Shown here piece by piece: positions 17,011 to 29,355 of a stretch of 64,000 bases of DNA (within the stretch, counting starts at the first letter, position 1; each line of letters starts with the position of its first letter). Location: contig NZ_JAMBOM010000001.1 of assembly GCF_023715615.1 (NCBI RefSeq), forward strand, positions 868,001 through 932,000, given 5' to 3'. Below the pieces are notes generated by a model. The model was not told the DNA's origin. It did no database searches and was given only the letters and a program-made list of their open reading frames with translations. The stretch is from Sporosarcina aquimarina (GTDB taxonomy: Bacteria > Bacillota > Bacilli > Bacillales_A > Planococcaceae). The position numbers and the translations under genes were made by a program.

Positions 17011-17137
17011 GTTGATTTGCACTGCATGCGGACGCTCTTCGCTGATTCCGCAGAAAAAACCGTAACGAAGAACGGCTTTTGCGAACAAAAGTGCGACGTT
17101 GAGAGCGCTTCACTCGCCGCCTTCCGTTTCAATCAAC
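17011..17137 (+). mobile_element. MITE-like repeat element inserted in the ileS leader
   Basis: About 127 bp between the T-box terminator and ileS with inverted ends: GTTGATT (17011-17017) and AATCAAC (17131-17137). Inside the ends, GCATGCGGACGCTCTTCGC on the left mirrors GCGCTTCACTCGCCGCC on the right in GC-rich character. ACGGT occurs on both sides (17006-17010 and 17136-17140, the latter overlapping the end), as a target duplication might. From memory, ~130-bp intergenic repeats with GTTGATT...AATCAAC ends are abundant in Planococcaceae genomes. No protein is encoded, and no second copy is seen in this window. Confidence 0.5.
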
Positions 17138-17199
17138 GGTGATTCTAACTAGTGGCTATATTTATTGAAAAAGTAACATACATCAAAGGAGGAATTGGA

Positions 17200-19956
17200 A
17201 TGGATTATAAAGACACATTACTAATGCCAAAAACTGACTTTCCGATGAGAGGCGGTTTGCCGACTAAAGAACCTCAAATGCAAGAACAATGGGAAAAAGA
17301 TAATATGTATGCGAAAGTGCAGGAACGTACAAAAGGGAAACCAACTTTCATTCTACATGACGGTCCTCCATATGCTAACGGCGACCTCCATATGGGGCAC
17401 GCGCTTAACAAAGTATTGAAAGACATCATCGTACGTCATAAATCCATGACAGGCTTCCACGCACCGTATGTCCCAGGTTGGGACACACACGGTCTGCCAA
17501 TTGAGCAAGCACTTGTGAACAAAGGTGTAAAGCGGAAAGAGCACAGCGTTGCGGAGTTTCGTGAAATGTGTAAAGACTATGCACTTACTCAAATCGACAA
17601 CCAGCGTACCCAGTTTAAACGTCTAGGTGTTCGAGGCGATTGGGATAATCCGTATATCACACTAAAACCTGAATTTGAATCACGTCAAATTAAAGTATTC
17701 GGGGACATGGCGAAAAAAGGCTATATCTATAAAGGATTAAAGCCAGTTTATTGGTCACCATCATCTGAAACAGCATTAGCTGAAGCTGAAATTGAATACC
17801 AAGACAAAAAGTCACCTTCTATTTATGTCAGCTTCCCAGTTCGTGACGGTAAAGGTGTGTTAGATTCAGACGTTAATATCCTGATCTGGACAACAACACC
17901 TTGGACGATTCCGGCAAACTTAGGAATTTCAGTACATCCTGACTTTGTTTATACGATTGTAGAAGCAAATGATAAGAAGTTCCTCGTCGCAAAAGACTTG
18001 GTAGAAGGTCTGGCAGCTGAACTTGGATGGGAAAACTACACGACAGCTGGAGAATTCAAAGGTCGTGAACTCGACCGCATCACTGCGAGTCACCCGATTT
18101 ACGATCGTGAATCCCTCGTAATGCTTGGTGAACACGTGACAGCTGACGCTGGTACGGGGTGTGTTCACACAGCACCAGGACACGGTGAAGATGACTTCTA
18201 CGTAGCTAAACAATATGGCTTAGGTGTATTATCACCAATCAACGATCGTGGTGTCATGACTGCAGAAGCACCATTATTTGAAGGATTATTTTATGAAGAT
18301 GCTAACAAAGCGGTGACTGAAAAGTTGAAAGAAGTAGGAGCACTAGAAAAGCTTTCGTTCTTCACGCACTCATATCCACATGACTGGCGTACGAAAAAGC
18401 CGGTTATTTACCGTGCAACTGCGCAATGGTTTGCATCGATTGAAACGTTCCGTGACGATCTTCTTGAAGCGATCCGTAAGACGAACTTTACACCATCTTG
18501 GGGTGAAACTCGTCTCTACAATATGGTCCGTGACCGTGGTGACTGGTGTATTTCACGTCAACGCGTATGGGGTGTTCCGATTCCTGTGTTTTATGCTGAA
18601 GATGGTGAACCAATCATCACAGATGAAACAATCGATCACATTTCAGCATTGTTCCGTGAACATGGTTCAAACATCTGGTTTGAGTGGGATACAAAAGAGT
18701 TACTTCCGAAAGACTTCTCTCATAATGGAAGCCCAAATGGTACATTTACGAAAGAAACGGATATTATGGACGTGTGGTTCGACTCCGGTTCTACTCATCA
18801 AGGGGTTCTTGAGGAGCGCGATGATCTTTCTTACCCAGCAGATCTCTATCTCGAAGGATCTGACCAATACCGCGGATGGTTCAACTCATCCTTGACAACA
18901 AGTGTGGCGATTAACGGGATTGCACCATATAAAGGTTTGCTGAGCCATGGATTCACATTAGACGGTGAAGGACGCAAGATGAGTAAATCAATTGGAAACG
19001 TCATTCTTCCTTCTAAAGTAACGAACCAATTCGGAGCCGATATTTTACGTCTATGGGTATCTTCGGTCGATTACACAGCAGATGTCCGTGTTTCCGATTC
19101 AAACTTTAAGCAGGTTTCTGAAGTGTATCGTAAAATTCGTAACACAGTTCGTTTCCTTCACGGAAATACTTCTGATTTTACACCAGGAACAGATACGGTT
19201 GCGTTTGAAGAGTTACGCCCAGTAGATCAGTATGTGTATGTGAAGCTTCAAGATTTGATTCGTGACGTGAGAACAGCTTATGACCAATATGAATTTGCCA
19301 ATGTCTACCATGCGATCAATTCATTCTGTACAGGTACATTGAGCTCCTTCTATCTTGATATTGCAAAAGATGTTGTCTATATCGAAGCTGTTGATCATCC
19401 ACATCGTCGTGCGATGCAGACAGTTATGTATGATGCACTTTTAGCACTATTGAAGCTAGTTGCACCAATCTTGCCACATACAGCAGACGAAATGTGGGCA
19501 TACTTGGAGCATGAAACAGCAGAAAGTATCCAGCTTACGGATATGCCAGAAGCAAAAGAGCTTGAAGCGACAGAGCTCCGTACTCAGTTCGATCAGTTGA
19601 TGCTTGTACGTGACGATGTGTTGAAAGCGTTGGAAGAAGCACGCAATAACAAGACAATTGGTAAATCATTAGAAGCTCACGTAACTGTAGCTGTACGTGA
19701 TGAGCTGGCTCCACTATTTGCAACGGAGCAAATCGACTTTGCTCAATTCTTCATCGTTTCGAAATTCAGTGCTGTTGCTGCATCTGAGATGCCGGATAAC
19801 GCAGTTTCACTTGCGACGGGTCAAGTAGCTGTTGACAAAGCAACTGGAGAAAAATGTGAACGTTGCTGGACAATTTCAGAGTCAGTCGGTTCTCATACTG
19901 ACTATCCTGAGTTGTGTCAGCGATGCGCAGACGTTGTTGCGCAACATTATGCTTAA
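17200..19956 (+). CDS. ileS: Isoleucyl-tRNA synthetase
   Basis: Class I synthetase of 918 residues (B. subtilis 921). HMGH at 64-67 within [13 protein letters not shown] is the HIGH motif, the editing CP1 domain occupies about 180-400 ([22 protein letters not shown]), and KMSKS is at 593-597. The C-terminal zinc finger is CERCW...CQRC. The ATG at 17200 follows AAAGGAGG by 8 nt; an in-frame GTG 16 codons upstream lacks such a site. Expression is governed by the T-box leader upstream. Confidence 0.98.
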   Translation: MDYKDTLLMPKTDFPMRGGLPTKEPQMQEQWEKDNMYAKVQERTKGKPTFILHDGPPYANGDLHMGHALNKVLKDIIVRHKSMTGFHAPYVPGWDTHGLPIEQALVNKGVKRKEHSVAEFREMCKDYALTQIDNQRTQFKRLGVRGDWDNPYITLKPEFESRQIKVFGDMAKKGYIYKGLKPVYWSPSSETALAEAEIEYQDKKSPSIYVSFPVRDGKGVLDSDVNILIWTTTPWTIPANLGISVHPDFVYTIVEANDKKFLVAKDLVEGLAAELGWENYTTAGEFKGRELDRITASHPIYDRESLVMLGEHVTADAGTGCVHTAPGHGEDDFYVAKQYGLGVLSPINDRGVMTAEAPLFEGLFYEDANKAVTEKLKEVGALEKLSFFTHSYPHDWRTKKPVIYRATAQWFASIETFRDDLLEAIRKTNFTPSWGETRLYNMVRDRGDWCISRQRVWGVPIPVFYAEDGEPIITDETIDHISALFREHGSNIWFEWDTKELLPKDFSHNGSPNGTFTKETDIMDVWFDSGSTHQGVLEERDDLSYPADLYLEGSDQYRGWFNSSLTTSVAINGIAPYKGLLSHGFTLDGEGRKMSKSIGNVILPSKVTNQFGADILRLWVSSVDYTADVRVSDSNFKQVSEVYRKIRNTVRFLHGNTSDFTPGTDTVAFEELRPVDQYVYVKLQDLIRDVRTAYDQYEFANVYHAINSFCTGTLSSFYLDIAKDVVYIEAVDHPHRRAMQTVMYDALLALLKLVAPILPHTADEMWAYLEHETAESIQLTDMPEAKELEATELRTQFDQLMLVRDDVLKALEEARNNKTIGKSLEAHVTVAVRDELAPLFATEQIDFAQFFIVSKFSAVAASEMPDNAVSLATGQVAVDKATGEKCERCWTISESVGSHTDYPELCQRCADVVAQHYA

Positions 19957-19961
19957 TAGTT

Positions 19962-20008
19962 AAAAAAGGCGCTGCAATCCGTCTAACGGGTCTTGCAGCG
20001 CCTTTTTT
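19962..20008 (+). terminator. Intrinsic terminator after ileS
   Basis: 16-bp perfect stem AAAAAAGGCGCTGCAA (19962-19977) / TTGCAGCGCCTTTTTT (19993-20008) with a 15-nt loop. A-run and T-run on opposite sides make it able to work in both directions. Confidence 0.93.
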
Positions 20009-20089
20009 CTTCCATACCTGTTAGACTTGCGCGTGGTGGGTTAGGGTATGATAAACTAAACTAGATACTGTAGGACGGAGGGAATCGGG

Positions 20090-20569
20090 TTGGTCATTTA
20101 TTATGGTATTGCGGTACTTGTTATTTTGGTCGATCAGCTGACAAAATGGTTGGTCGCTACTAATATGGAAATCGGAGAACGAATTCCTTTAATCGAACCA
20201 TATCTAGGGTTACTGTCTCATCGGAATCGTGGTGCAGCGTGGGGCATGTTGGAAGGTCAAATGTGGTTATTTGCAATTGTTACGATTGTCGTTGTAGGCG
20301 GAATCGTTTATTACTTTCAAAAAGAAGGAAAGAACGAACCGTTATTTGCATGGAGTTTAATGTTTTTGCTTGGCGGCGCTGTCGGAAACTTTATTGACCG
20401 AATGGTAAGGGGCGAAGTGGTTGACTTTGTTAACGTACTTATTCCGGTCATTAACTACGATTTTCCGATATTTAACGTAGCAGATGCAGCCTTGACAGTT
20501 GGTGTCATACTAGTGATCCTTCATTTGATTTTAGACGAAAAAAAGAACAAGAAAGATAAGGTGGCATAA
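20090..20569 (+). CDS. lspA: Lipoprotein signal peptidase (SPase II)
   Basis: Membrane aspartyl protease that cleaves the signal peptide of prolipoproteins after lipidation. 159 residues with four membrane segments. The catalytic pair is Asp103 (GNFIDRM) and Asp132 (FNVADAAL), matching the two family boxes. The start is TTG 20090, 7 nt after GGAGGG, with no ATG in a usable place. The stop overlaps the rluD start (TAATG). ylyA, which lies between ileS and lspA in B. subtilis, is absent. Confidence 0.96.
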   Translation: MVIYYGIAVLVILVDQLTKWLVATNMEIGERIPLIEPYLGLLSHRNRGAAWGMLEGQMWLFAIVTIVVVGGIVYYFQKEGKNEPLFAWSLMFLLGGAVGNFIDRMVRGEVVDFVNVLIPVINYDFPIFNVADAALTVGVILVILHLILDEKKNKKDKVA

Positions 20570-21483
20570 TGGAACAGTTTCAATATGTAATTGAAGAACA
20601 GACAGCAGGTGAGCGGATTGACAAAGCGCTTGCATCTGCAAATGCAGACTGGTCACGGACTCTTATTCAGCAATGGGTAAAAGACGGTATTGTCTTAGTG
20701 AACGGTGGAGCTGTGAAATCGAATTATAAGGTGAAGTCTGGAGATACACTTACAGTCGATGAACCTGAACCGGAAGAGCTCAATATTCCGGCGGAAGATT
20801 TACATCTTGAGATTGTCTATGAGGACAGTGATGTACTAGTTGTTAACAAGAGAAGAGGCATGGTAGTCCACCCTGCTCCTGGACATACAACAGGAACACT
20901 CGTGAATGGGCTTATGCATCATTGTACAGACTTGTCAGGTATCAATGGCATCATGAGACCGGGGATTGTACACCGTATTGATAAAGATACGTCAGGATTA
21001 CTCATGGTTGCTAAAAATGATAAAGCGCATACGTCACTTGTTAATCAGCTAGTTGAAAAATCCGTGACACGCGTTTACACAGCACTTGTTCATGGCCATA
21101 TTCCACACGATAACGGTACAATTGATGCACCCATCGGAAGAAACCAGAAAGATCGCCAAAGTATGTCAGTCGAGAACACAGGCAAGCATGCGGTGACTCA
21201 CTTTAAAGTGATGGAGCGGTTCGGGGACTTTACACTCGTGGAGTGCCGCTTGGAGACAGGTAGAACCCATCAAATTCGTGTTCATATGAAATATATTGGC
21301 CACCCACTTGCAGGAGATCCGAAATACGGGCCGAAAAAAACCATCGATTTTGACGGCCAAGTCCTTCATGCAGGAACACTAGGATTTGTACATCCAGTGA
21401 CGGAAGAGTATATGGAATTCAAAGCTCCCCTTCCAGAAGACTTTGAACAGTTACTGAATGAAATGAAATCCAAAAAAGGTTGA
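20569..21483 (+). CDS. rluD: RluD-family 23S rRNA pseudouridine synthase
   Basis: 304-residue pseudouridine synthase, orthologous by position to B. subtilis ylyB. The N-terminal S4 RNA-binding domain (about 14-75) is followed by the RluA/RluD catalytic core with HRIDKDTSGL (catalytic Asp140), GRTHQIRVHM and HPLAGDPKYG. It probably modifies helix 69 uridines of 23S rRNA; the exact targets are inferred. ATG 20569 shares bases with the lspA stop. The pyr promoter begins within its stop codon. Confidence 0.93.
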   Translation: MEQFQYVIEEQTAGERIDKALASANADWSRTLIQQWVKDGIVLVNGGAVKSNYKVKSGDTLTVDEPEPEELNIPAEDLHLEIVYEDSDVLVVNKRRGMVVHPAPGHTTGTLVNGLMHHCTDLSGINGIMRPGIVHRIDKDTSGLLMVAKNDKAHTSLVNQLVEKSVTRVYTALVHGHIPHDNGTIDAPIGRNQKDRQSMSVENTGKHAVTHFKVMERFGDFTLVECRLETGRTHQIRVHMKYIGHPLAGDPKYGPKKTIDFDGQVLHAGTLGFVHPVTEEYMEFKAPLPEDFEQLLNEMKSKKG

Positions 21484-21508
21484 CGTGAAGAATTTTAGGC
21501 TGTATGCT
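21480..21508 (+). promoter_or_regulatory. Candidate sigma-A promoter of the pyr operon
   Basis: TTGACG (21480-21485) overlaps the rluD stop codon. After a 17-nt spacer comes TATGCT (21503-21508). The -35 is 5/6 and the -10 4/6. The position just before the first PyrR loop is as expected. Confidence 0.5.
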
Positions 21509-21542
21509 TGTTGTAGAAACTTCATAGCGAACCTTTAACGCC

Positions 21543-21660
21543 AATCCAGAGAGGTTGGGAAGGATGCACGATGTTCAGAGTCACGCTTGCGAGCGGAGAC
21601 TGCTGGATTATATTTACGCACGCAAACCTTCCTGCCCGAAAGACGGCCGGAAGGTTTTTT
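21543..21660 (+). ncRNA. PyrR-binding attenuator 1, before pyrR
   Basis: AATCCAGAGAGGTT (21543-21556) is a full match to the PyrR binding-loop consensus. Downstream, a terminator stem AACCTTCC (21625-21632) / GGAAGGTT (21649-21656) is followed by six T. With UMP or UTP bound, PyrR stabilises the binding loop (anti-antiterminator) and the terminator forms; otherwise transcription continues into pyrR. Confidence 0.9.
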
Positions 21661-21698
21661 GTTTGGCAAGCTTTTTGGAGGAAAGTATTTGGAGTTAA

Positions 21699-22292
<594 letters not shown>

Positions 22293-22320
22293 ATGAAAAA
22301 AGCTTGGAGGCGCACAGACT

Positions 22321-23634
22321 ATGGCAGAAAAAGTATTGGATATTCACGAAAAACCCGCAGCCGGTAAATGGCTTGCCCTTAGTCTCCAGCACATGTTCGC
22401 TATGTTTGGGGCAACTATCCTGGTCCCACAACTCGTTGGACTAAGCCCAGCAATCGCTTTACTTACAAGTGGTATCGCGACACTCATCTTTGTAGTCGTT
22501 ACGCAAGGTAAAGTTCCGGCTTATTTAGGATCTTCATTCGCTTTCATCGTCCCGATAACAGTTGCTACTAAAACTGGGGGCATTGGAAGTGCGATGATCG
22601 GAAGTATGTTTGTAGCACTCGTTTACGCGATTGTTTCCCTTCTAATATGGAAGACAGGTCATAACTGGATTATGAAAATTCTACCTCCCGTCGTTGTTGG
22701 ACCAGTTATTATGGTTATTGGTCTCGCAGTGGCACCAACTGCAGTTGAAATGGCAAGTCGTATCGACGTTGACGGAGTGTCAACTTACAGTTTGCTTCAT
22801 TTCTCAGCAGCACTCGTCACATTGGCGTCAGCAATCATATGCCTCATGTTCTTCAGGGGTGTCATCAGCTTGATGCCGGTCTTAATTGGGATTATCATAG
22901 GCTACATTTACTCGGCTGCAATCGGCATTTTGAACTTCCAGCCAGTGCTTGAAGCAAAGTGGTTTGCAGTTCCAGAATTTTTAATACCAGGAGTCGATTA
23001 TGACTTTGTTGTAACACCGACTCTGTTGTTCGTCATGGTTCCAATTGCAATTGTGACGATATCAGAGCATATCGGTCATCAGCTCGTACTTGGCAAGGTA
23101 GTGGAACGTGACTTCATCCGTGACCCAGGACTGAATCGTTCGTTGCTCGGCGACGGACTCGGAACATTAATAAGTGGATTGCTCGGTGGACCACCAAAAA
23201 CGACTTATGGTGAAAACATCGGAGTCATGGCGATTACACGAGTCTACAGTGTCTATGTCATTGTTGGAGCTGCCTTGCTAGCGATTCTATTTTCCTTCAT
23301 GGGGAAAGTCATGGCACTCATTTCAACCATCCCAACAGCTGTTCTTGGTGGAATCTCAATCTTGCTCTTCGGAATTATCGCTTCATCCGGATTGCGCATG
23401 CTCGTTGATCATCAAGTGGATTTCGACAAACAGCGGAATCTTGTTATCACATCTGTCATTCTCGTCATTGGAATCGGTGGTGCATCCATCAACTTTAGCG
23501 AAACCTTCCATATCGAAGGAATGGCGTTGGCGGCCATCGTTGGTGTAGTGCTGAATATAGTGCTCCCAGGTCGTGAGAAGAACACACTAGATGATGTTCA
23601 AGAAGAACCATTGCTTGTGGATAAAGACAACTAA
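22321..23634 (+). CDS. pyrP: Uracil permease PyrP (NCS2 family)
   Basis: Proton-coupled uracil importer of the NCS2/UraA family, 437 residues with about 12-14 membrane segments. Landmarks are LSLQHMFAMFGATILVP at the N-terminus, SEHIGHQ in the middle and GLLGGPPKTTYGENIG, the family signature with its substrate-binding Glu residues. It follows pyrR by only 28 nt, too little for the PyrR attenuator that B. subtilis has at this junction. ATG 22321 follows TTGGAGGCG. Confidence 0.95.
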   Translation: MAEKVLDIHEKPAAGKWLALSLQHMFAMFGATILVPQLVGLSPAIALLTSGIATLIFVVVTQGKVPAYLGSSFAFIVPITVATKTGGIGSAMIGSMFVALVYAIVSLLIWKTGHNWIMKILPPVVVGPVIMVIGLAVAPTAVEMASRIDVDGVSTYSLLHFSAALVTLASAIICLMFFRGVISLMPVLIGIIIGYIYSAAIGILNFQPVLEAKWFAVPEFLIPGVDYDFVVTPTLLFVMVPIAIVTISEHIGHQLVLGKVVERDFIRDPGLNRSLLGDGLGTLISGLLGGPPKTTYGENIGVMAITRVYSVYVIVGAALLAILFSFMGKVMALISTIPTAVLGGISILLFGIIASSGLRMLVDHQVDFDKQRNLVITSVILVIGIGGASINFSETFHIEGMALAAIVGVVLNIVLPGREKNTLDDVQEEPLLVDKDN

Positions 23635-23643
23635 ATACGTTAG

Positions 23644-23750
23644 ACCTTTTAACATTGTACAGAGAGACAAGGAAAGGTTTATGTGGCGGGGACTGTAAAA
23701 GGGATCTGCATACATAAATGGCCTTCCTATATGCTGGGAAGGCCTTTTTT
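23644..23750 (+). ncRNA. PyrR-binding attenuator 2, between pyrP and pyrB
   Basis: The binding loop carries CAGAGAG (23660-23666) at the top of a stem formed by ACCTTT / AAAGGT and TTGT / ACAA. A terminator GGCCTTCC (23720-23727) / GGAAGGCC (23737-23744) with six T follows. Same PyrR logic as attenuator 1, controlling pyrB and later genes apart from the permease. Confidence 0.85.
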
Positions 23751-23784
23751 AAAACCTTCCCCTAACTAAGAGGAGGACGACAAA

Positions 23785-24696
23785 ATGGATAACTTACTTA
23801 CGATGAAACAATTTAGCGAAGAGAATATTATGGAGATCTTGAATTATGCGGAGTACTTGAAGCGTCATGGAATTCGGGAATTGCCCGGGAAATATTTAGT
23901 GAGCAACTTGTTCTTTGAGCCAAGTACACGCACAAAACTAAGCTTCGAAATCGCTGAAAGAAAATTAGGATTAGAAATTATCCAATTTGATCCAGGTCAT
24001 TCAAGCACGACTAAAGGGGAAACGCTTTTTGACACGGTTAAGACTCTTGAAGCACTCGGTGTAAACGCAGTTGTCATTCGTCACCCAGAAAAAGAATATT
24101 ACAAGCAACTTAAAGGTATTAAAATCCCAGTTTTTAATGGTGGTGACGGTACAGGACAACATCCAAGTCAATCACTCTTGGACCTATTTACGATCAAAGA
24201 AGAGTTCGGCTATTTTGAGGGACTTAACGTGGTCATCGCTGGAGATTTATCACATAGCCGTGTTGCAGCTTCAAATGCAGAAGCTTTACAAAAACTGGGT
24301 GCGAACGTCCAATTCATCTGTCCGGCTGAGTGGTCTGGGGATTATGAGACACTTTCAGATTGGGATGGTGTGATAGGTCAAGCTGATGTAGTCATGCTAC
24401 TCCGTGTTCAACATGAACGACATGATGAAAAGATGAGTTATACGAAAGAAGAATATCACGAACAATTTGGATTGACAGAGGAACGCGCAGCAATGATGAA
24501 GGATAACGCAATCATCATGCATCCCGCACCGATTAACTGGGGAGTGGAAATTGCAGAACCACTTTCGACCCATCCAAAACTAAGAGTTTACGAAGCGGTT
24601 GAAAATGGAGTTTACATCCGAGCTGCAGCAATGGAAATGATTTTAAGAGGGGGAAATGTTCATGCACAAGCTGCTCCGAAATATTTGGCTATATGA
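23785..24696 (+). CDS. pyrB: Aspartate carbamoyltransferase
   Basis: Catalytic ATCase subunit, 303 residues (B. subtilis 304), which condenses carbamoyl phosphate with aspartate. The carbamoyl phosphate loop STRTKLSFE begins at Ser47; HPGDGTG-type [11 protein letters not shown] and the LLRVQHER and MHPAPINWG motifs are present. No regulatory subunit (pyrI) is seen, as in other Bacillales. ATG 23785 follows AGGAGGACG. The end overlaps pyrC by 35 nt. Confidence 0.98.
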   Translation: MDNLLTMKQFSEENIMEILNYAEYLKRHGIRELPGKYLVSNLFFEPSTRTKLSFEIAERKLGLEIIQFDPGHSSTTKGETLFDTVKTLEALGVNAVVIRHPEKEYYKQLKGIKIPVFNGGDGTGQHPSQSLLDLFTIKEEFGYFEGLNVVIAGDLSHSRVAASNAEALQKLGANVQFICPAEWSGDYETLSDWDGVIGQADVVMLLRVQHERHDEKMSYTKEEYHEQFGLTEERAAMMKDNAIIMHPAPINWGVEIAEPLSTHPKLRVYEAVENGVYIRAAAMEMILRGGNVHAQAAPKYLAI

Positions 24697-25936
24697 TGAA
24701 ACGTCACAGAATTTAAAAGATGTACGAATTAAAGATGGGAAGATTGTTGAAATCGGACAAAATTTAGATGTAACTGAAGCTGAAGTGATCAACGGCAATG
24801 GTTACTGTCTAGCACCAGGGTTTGTCGATGTTCACGTGCATTTACGTGAGCCAGGTGGAGAGCATAAAGAAACAATTGAAAGTGGAACGAAAGCTGCTGC
24901 AAAAGGCGGTTACACGACAATCTGCGCGATGCCAAATACACGACCAGTTCCAGATACGATTAAAAATATTGAACATGTCAATGAATTGATAGAAAAAAAT
25001 GCAGTCATTCGCGTATTACCATATGCATCCATAACAATCCGAGAAGCCGGAAAAGAACGTACGAATTTGGCGGAACTAAAAGAGCATGGAGCATTTGCGT
25101 TTACGGACGACGGTGTGGGAATCCAAGAAGCAGGTATGATGCTTGAGACGATGCAAGACGCTGCAAAATTGGACATGGCGGTCGTTGCGCACTGTGAAGA
25201 TAATACGCTTATTTATGGTGGTGCAATGCACGAAGGGATTCGAAATAAGGAACTTGGGCTGCCGGGCATTCCGTCTGTTGCAGAGTCGGTTCATATTGCA
25301 CGCGATATTCTTCTTGCTGAAGCTGCGGGTGCACACTATCACGTTTGCCACGTTAGTACGAAAGAATCTGTTCGTGTAATCCGAGATGCAAAACGAGCAG
25401 GTGTCCATGTAACGGCTGAAGTGACACCTCATCACTTATTGCTGACAGAACATGATATTCCTGAAGATGATGCAGCTTGGAAGATGAACCCGCCTCTACG
25501 TGGAAACGAAGACTTGGCGGCACTGCGAGAAGGATTGCTTGACGGGACGCTTGATTTCATCGCAACCGATCATGCACCTCATAGTGCAGAAGAGAAAGCT
25601 GCAGGATTCAAGAAAGCACCGTTCGGAATTACTGGATTTGAAACAGCATTCCCGTTACTTTACACAAATTTTGTGAAAAACGGAGACTGGACATTGAAAC
25701 AACTGATCGACTGGTTTACAAAAAAGCCATGTGCTGTTTTTGACCTTCCGTATGGCTCGATTGAAGAAGGGGCTATAGCCGATCTTGTATTGCTCGATTT
25801 GACAACTGACCAAGCCATTGACCCAACTACGTTTTTATCAAAAGGAAAAAACACACCGTTTACAGGAGTGAAATGTACAGGGTGGCCAGTACTGACACTG
25901 TTCGGAGGAGAAACGGTCTTTTCAGAACAACAGTGA
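24662..25936 (+). CDS. pyrC: Dihydroorotase
   Basis: Zinc amidohydrolase (type I) of 424 residues that closes carbamoyl aspartate to dihydroorotate. The metal motif [10 protein letters not shown] (His58, His60) is followed by metal-binding His in AHCEDN and HVCHVS, and by Asp in ATDHAPHS. The ATG at 24662 lies 8 nt after AAGAGGGGG; ATG 24656 is too close. It lies inside the pyrB end, so translation is coupled. The next gene is pyrK; the carbamoyl phosphate synthetase genes that normally follow are missing. Confidence 0.97.
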   Translation: MHKLLRNIWLYDETSQNLKDVRIKDGKIVEIGQNLDVTEAEVINGNGYCLAPGFVDVHVHLREPGGEHKETIESGTKAAAKGGYTTICAMPNTRPVPDTIKNIEHVNELIEKNAVIRVLPYASITIREAGKERTNLAELKEHGAFAFTDDGVGIQEAGMMLETMQDAAKLDMAVVAHCEDNTLIYGGAMHEGIRNKELGLPGIPSVAESVHIARDILLAEAAGAHYHVCHVSTKESVRVIRDAKRAGVHVTAEVTPHHLLLTEHDIPEDDAAWKMNPPLRGNEDLAALREGLLDGTLDFIATDHAPHSAEEKAAGFKKAPFGITGFETAFPLLYTNFVKNGDWTLKQLIDWFTKKPCAVFDLPYGSIEEGAIADLVLLDLTTDQAIDPTTFLSKGKNTPFTGVKCTGWPVLTLFGGETVFSEQQ

Positions 25937-25975
25937 GGACCGCGACGATCCAGAGAAATAGAAGGGGGTTCTTGC

Positions 25976-28369
<2,394 letters not shown>

Positions 28370-28373
<4 letters not shown>

Positions 28374-29002
28374 TGACAAAACAGGAAATTGCTAAAATTC
28401 TATTGCATGTAGGGGCTGTAACTCTCAGTCCGGATGAGCCTTTTACGTGGGCATCAGGCATTCAATCACCTATCTATTGTGATAACCGTCTCATCATGTC
28501 AGATCCAGGCGGTAGAAGACGAATCGCAGAAGGAATGGCAGCATCTATTAAAGCGAATTATCCAGAAACAACTGTCATCGCGGGTACTGCAACAGCAGGA
28601 ATTCCGCATGCAGCGTGGATTGCTGATATTTTAGGATTGCCGATGGTGTATGTTCGTTCGAAAGCGAAAGGTCATGGACGAAGCAAGCAGATTGAAGGAA
28701 AAATTAAGCCCGAAGATCGTGCTGTCATAGTGGAAGATTTAATCTCTACTGGTGGTAGTAGTTTGACAGCGGCTGACGCATTGCAAGAAGCTGGCGTTCA
28801 AGTAGAAGGTGTTGTCTCCATCTTTACCTACGGATTGGAAAGTGCAGACCAAGCTTTTGAAAAAGCTGGTTTATCCTACACAAGCCTCACAGATTTCAAT
28901 GCCCTCGCTGAAGTTGCAACTCGTTCCGGAGCAATTCGCGAAGAATCCGTTGCCTCTCTCCTTGACTGGCACCAAAAATTAAAATCAGGCACATTGCAAT
29001 AA
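28370..29002 (+). CDS. pyrE: Orotate phosphoribosyltransferase
   Basis: 210-residue type I phosphoribosyltransferase that makes OMP from orotate and PRPP. The PRPP loop is AVIVEDLISTGGSS (about 119-132); the flexible catalytic loop is KAKGHGRSKQIEG. Start ATG 28370 (or the adjacent ATG 28373) overlaps the pyrF stop. Last gene of the pyr operon; a terminator follows within 6 nt of the stop. Confidence 0.98.
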
Positions 29003-29007
29003 TTGAC

Positions 29008-29041
29008 GGAAGCTGGCGTTTTACGCTGTGCTTCCTTTTTT
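29008..29041 (+). terminator. Intrinsic terminator after pyrE
   Basis: Stem GGAAGC (29008-29013) / GCTTCC (29030-29035) with an inner GCG/CGC pair set, then six T. Confidence 0.88.
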
Positions 29042-29150
29042 ATGGAGATTTTAAAATCGACAGCATTCGATGGGTGTCGATTGATAGTTGTAATTGAATT
29101 CTTATGTGGATTCTCAACGACTCGAGGAGATATTTGTAAAAGAAAGTAGG
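29042..29150 (+). other. Gene-free stretch between pyrE and the 20-nt repeat
   Basis: About 110 nt without a credible reading frame, promoter or hairpin of note. Together with the repeat array and the rqcH terminator it makes up the 353-nt gap between the convergent pyrE and rqcH genes. Confidence 0.6.
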
Positions 29151-29300
29151 TTTATGAGCAGTATTGTCGCTTTATGATCACTTTTTGGAGTTTATGAGCG
29201 TAATATGTGATTTATGATCAAATTTTGTTGTTTATGAGCGTTTTCGACGATATATGATCACTTTCTCAAGTTTATGAGCGAATTATGCAATTTATGATCA
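29151..29300 (+). repeat. Eight-copy alternating decamer array with strict 20-nt period
   Basis: Decamers begin at 29151, 29171, 29191, 29211, 29231, 29251, 29271 and 29291, exactly every 20 nt. Odd copies read TTTATGAGCG (first ends in A); even copies read TTTATGATCA (sixth starts TATATG). The 10-nt spacers between them differ in sequence. The result is a 40-nt double unit repeated four times. Even copies contain the palindrome TGATCA. The array lies between two converging genes and encodes no protein (TGA recurs). I believe similar motifs occur scattered in other Bacillales genomes, but I know no described function. Confidence 0.9.
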
Positions 29301-29319
29301 CACTCCCAAAAAACAGTAG

Positions 29320-29352
29320 AAAAACCAGCAGGGCATTGAGCCATGCTGGTTT
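29320..29352 (-). terminator. Intrinsic terminator of rqcH
   Basis: Read on the minus strand, AAACCAGCA (29352-29344) pairs with TGCTGGTTT (29330-29322), followed by further T (to 29320). It starts only 4 nt after the rqcH stop. Confidence 0.85.
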
Positions 29353-29355
29353 CAA

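Noticed and set aside
16831..17142. 103-codon plus-strand frame in the ileS leader
   Set aside because: It crosses the T-box terminator and the MITE-like element; the conserved RNA signals explain the region.
29151..29300. Considered as a CRISPR array
   Set aside because: Repeats are 10 nt with 10-nt spacers, far below CRISPR sizes, in two alternating forms, and no cas gene is near.
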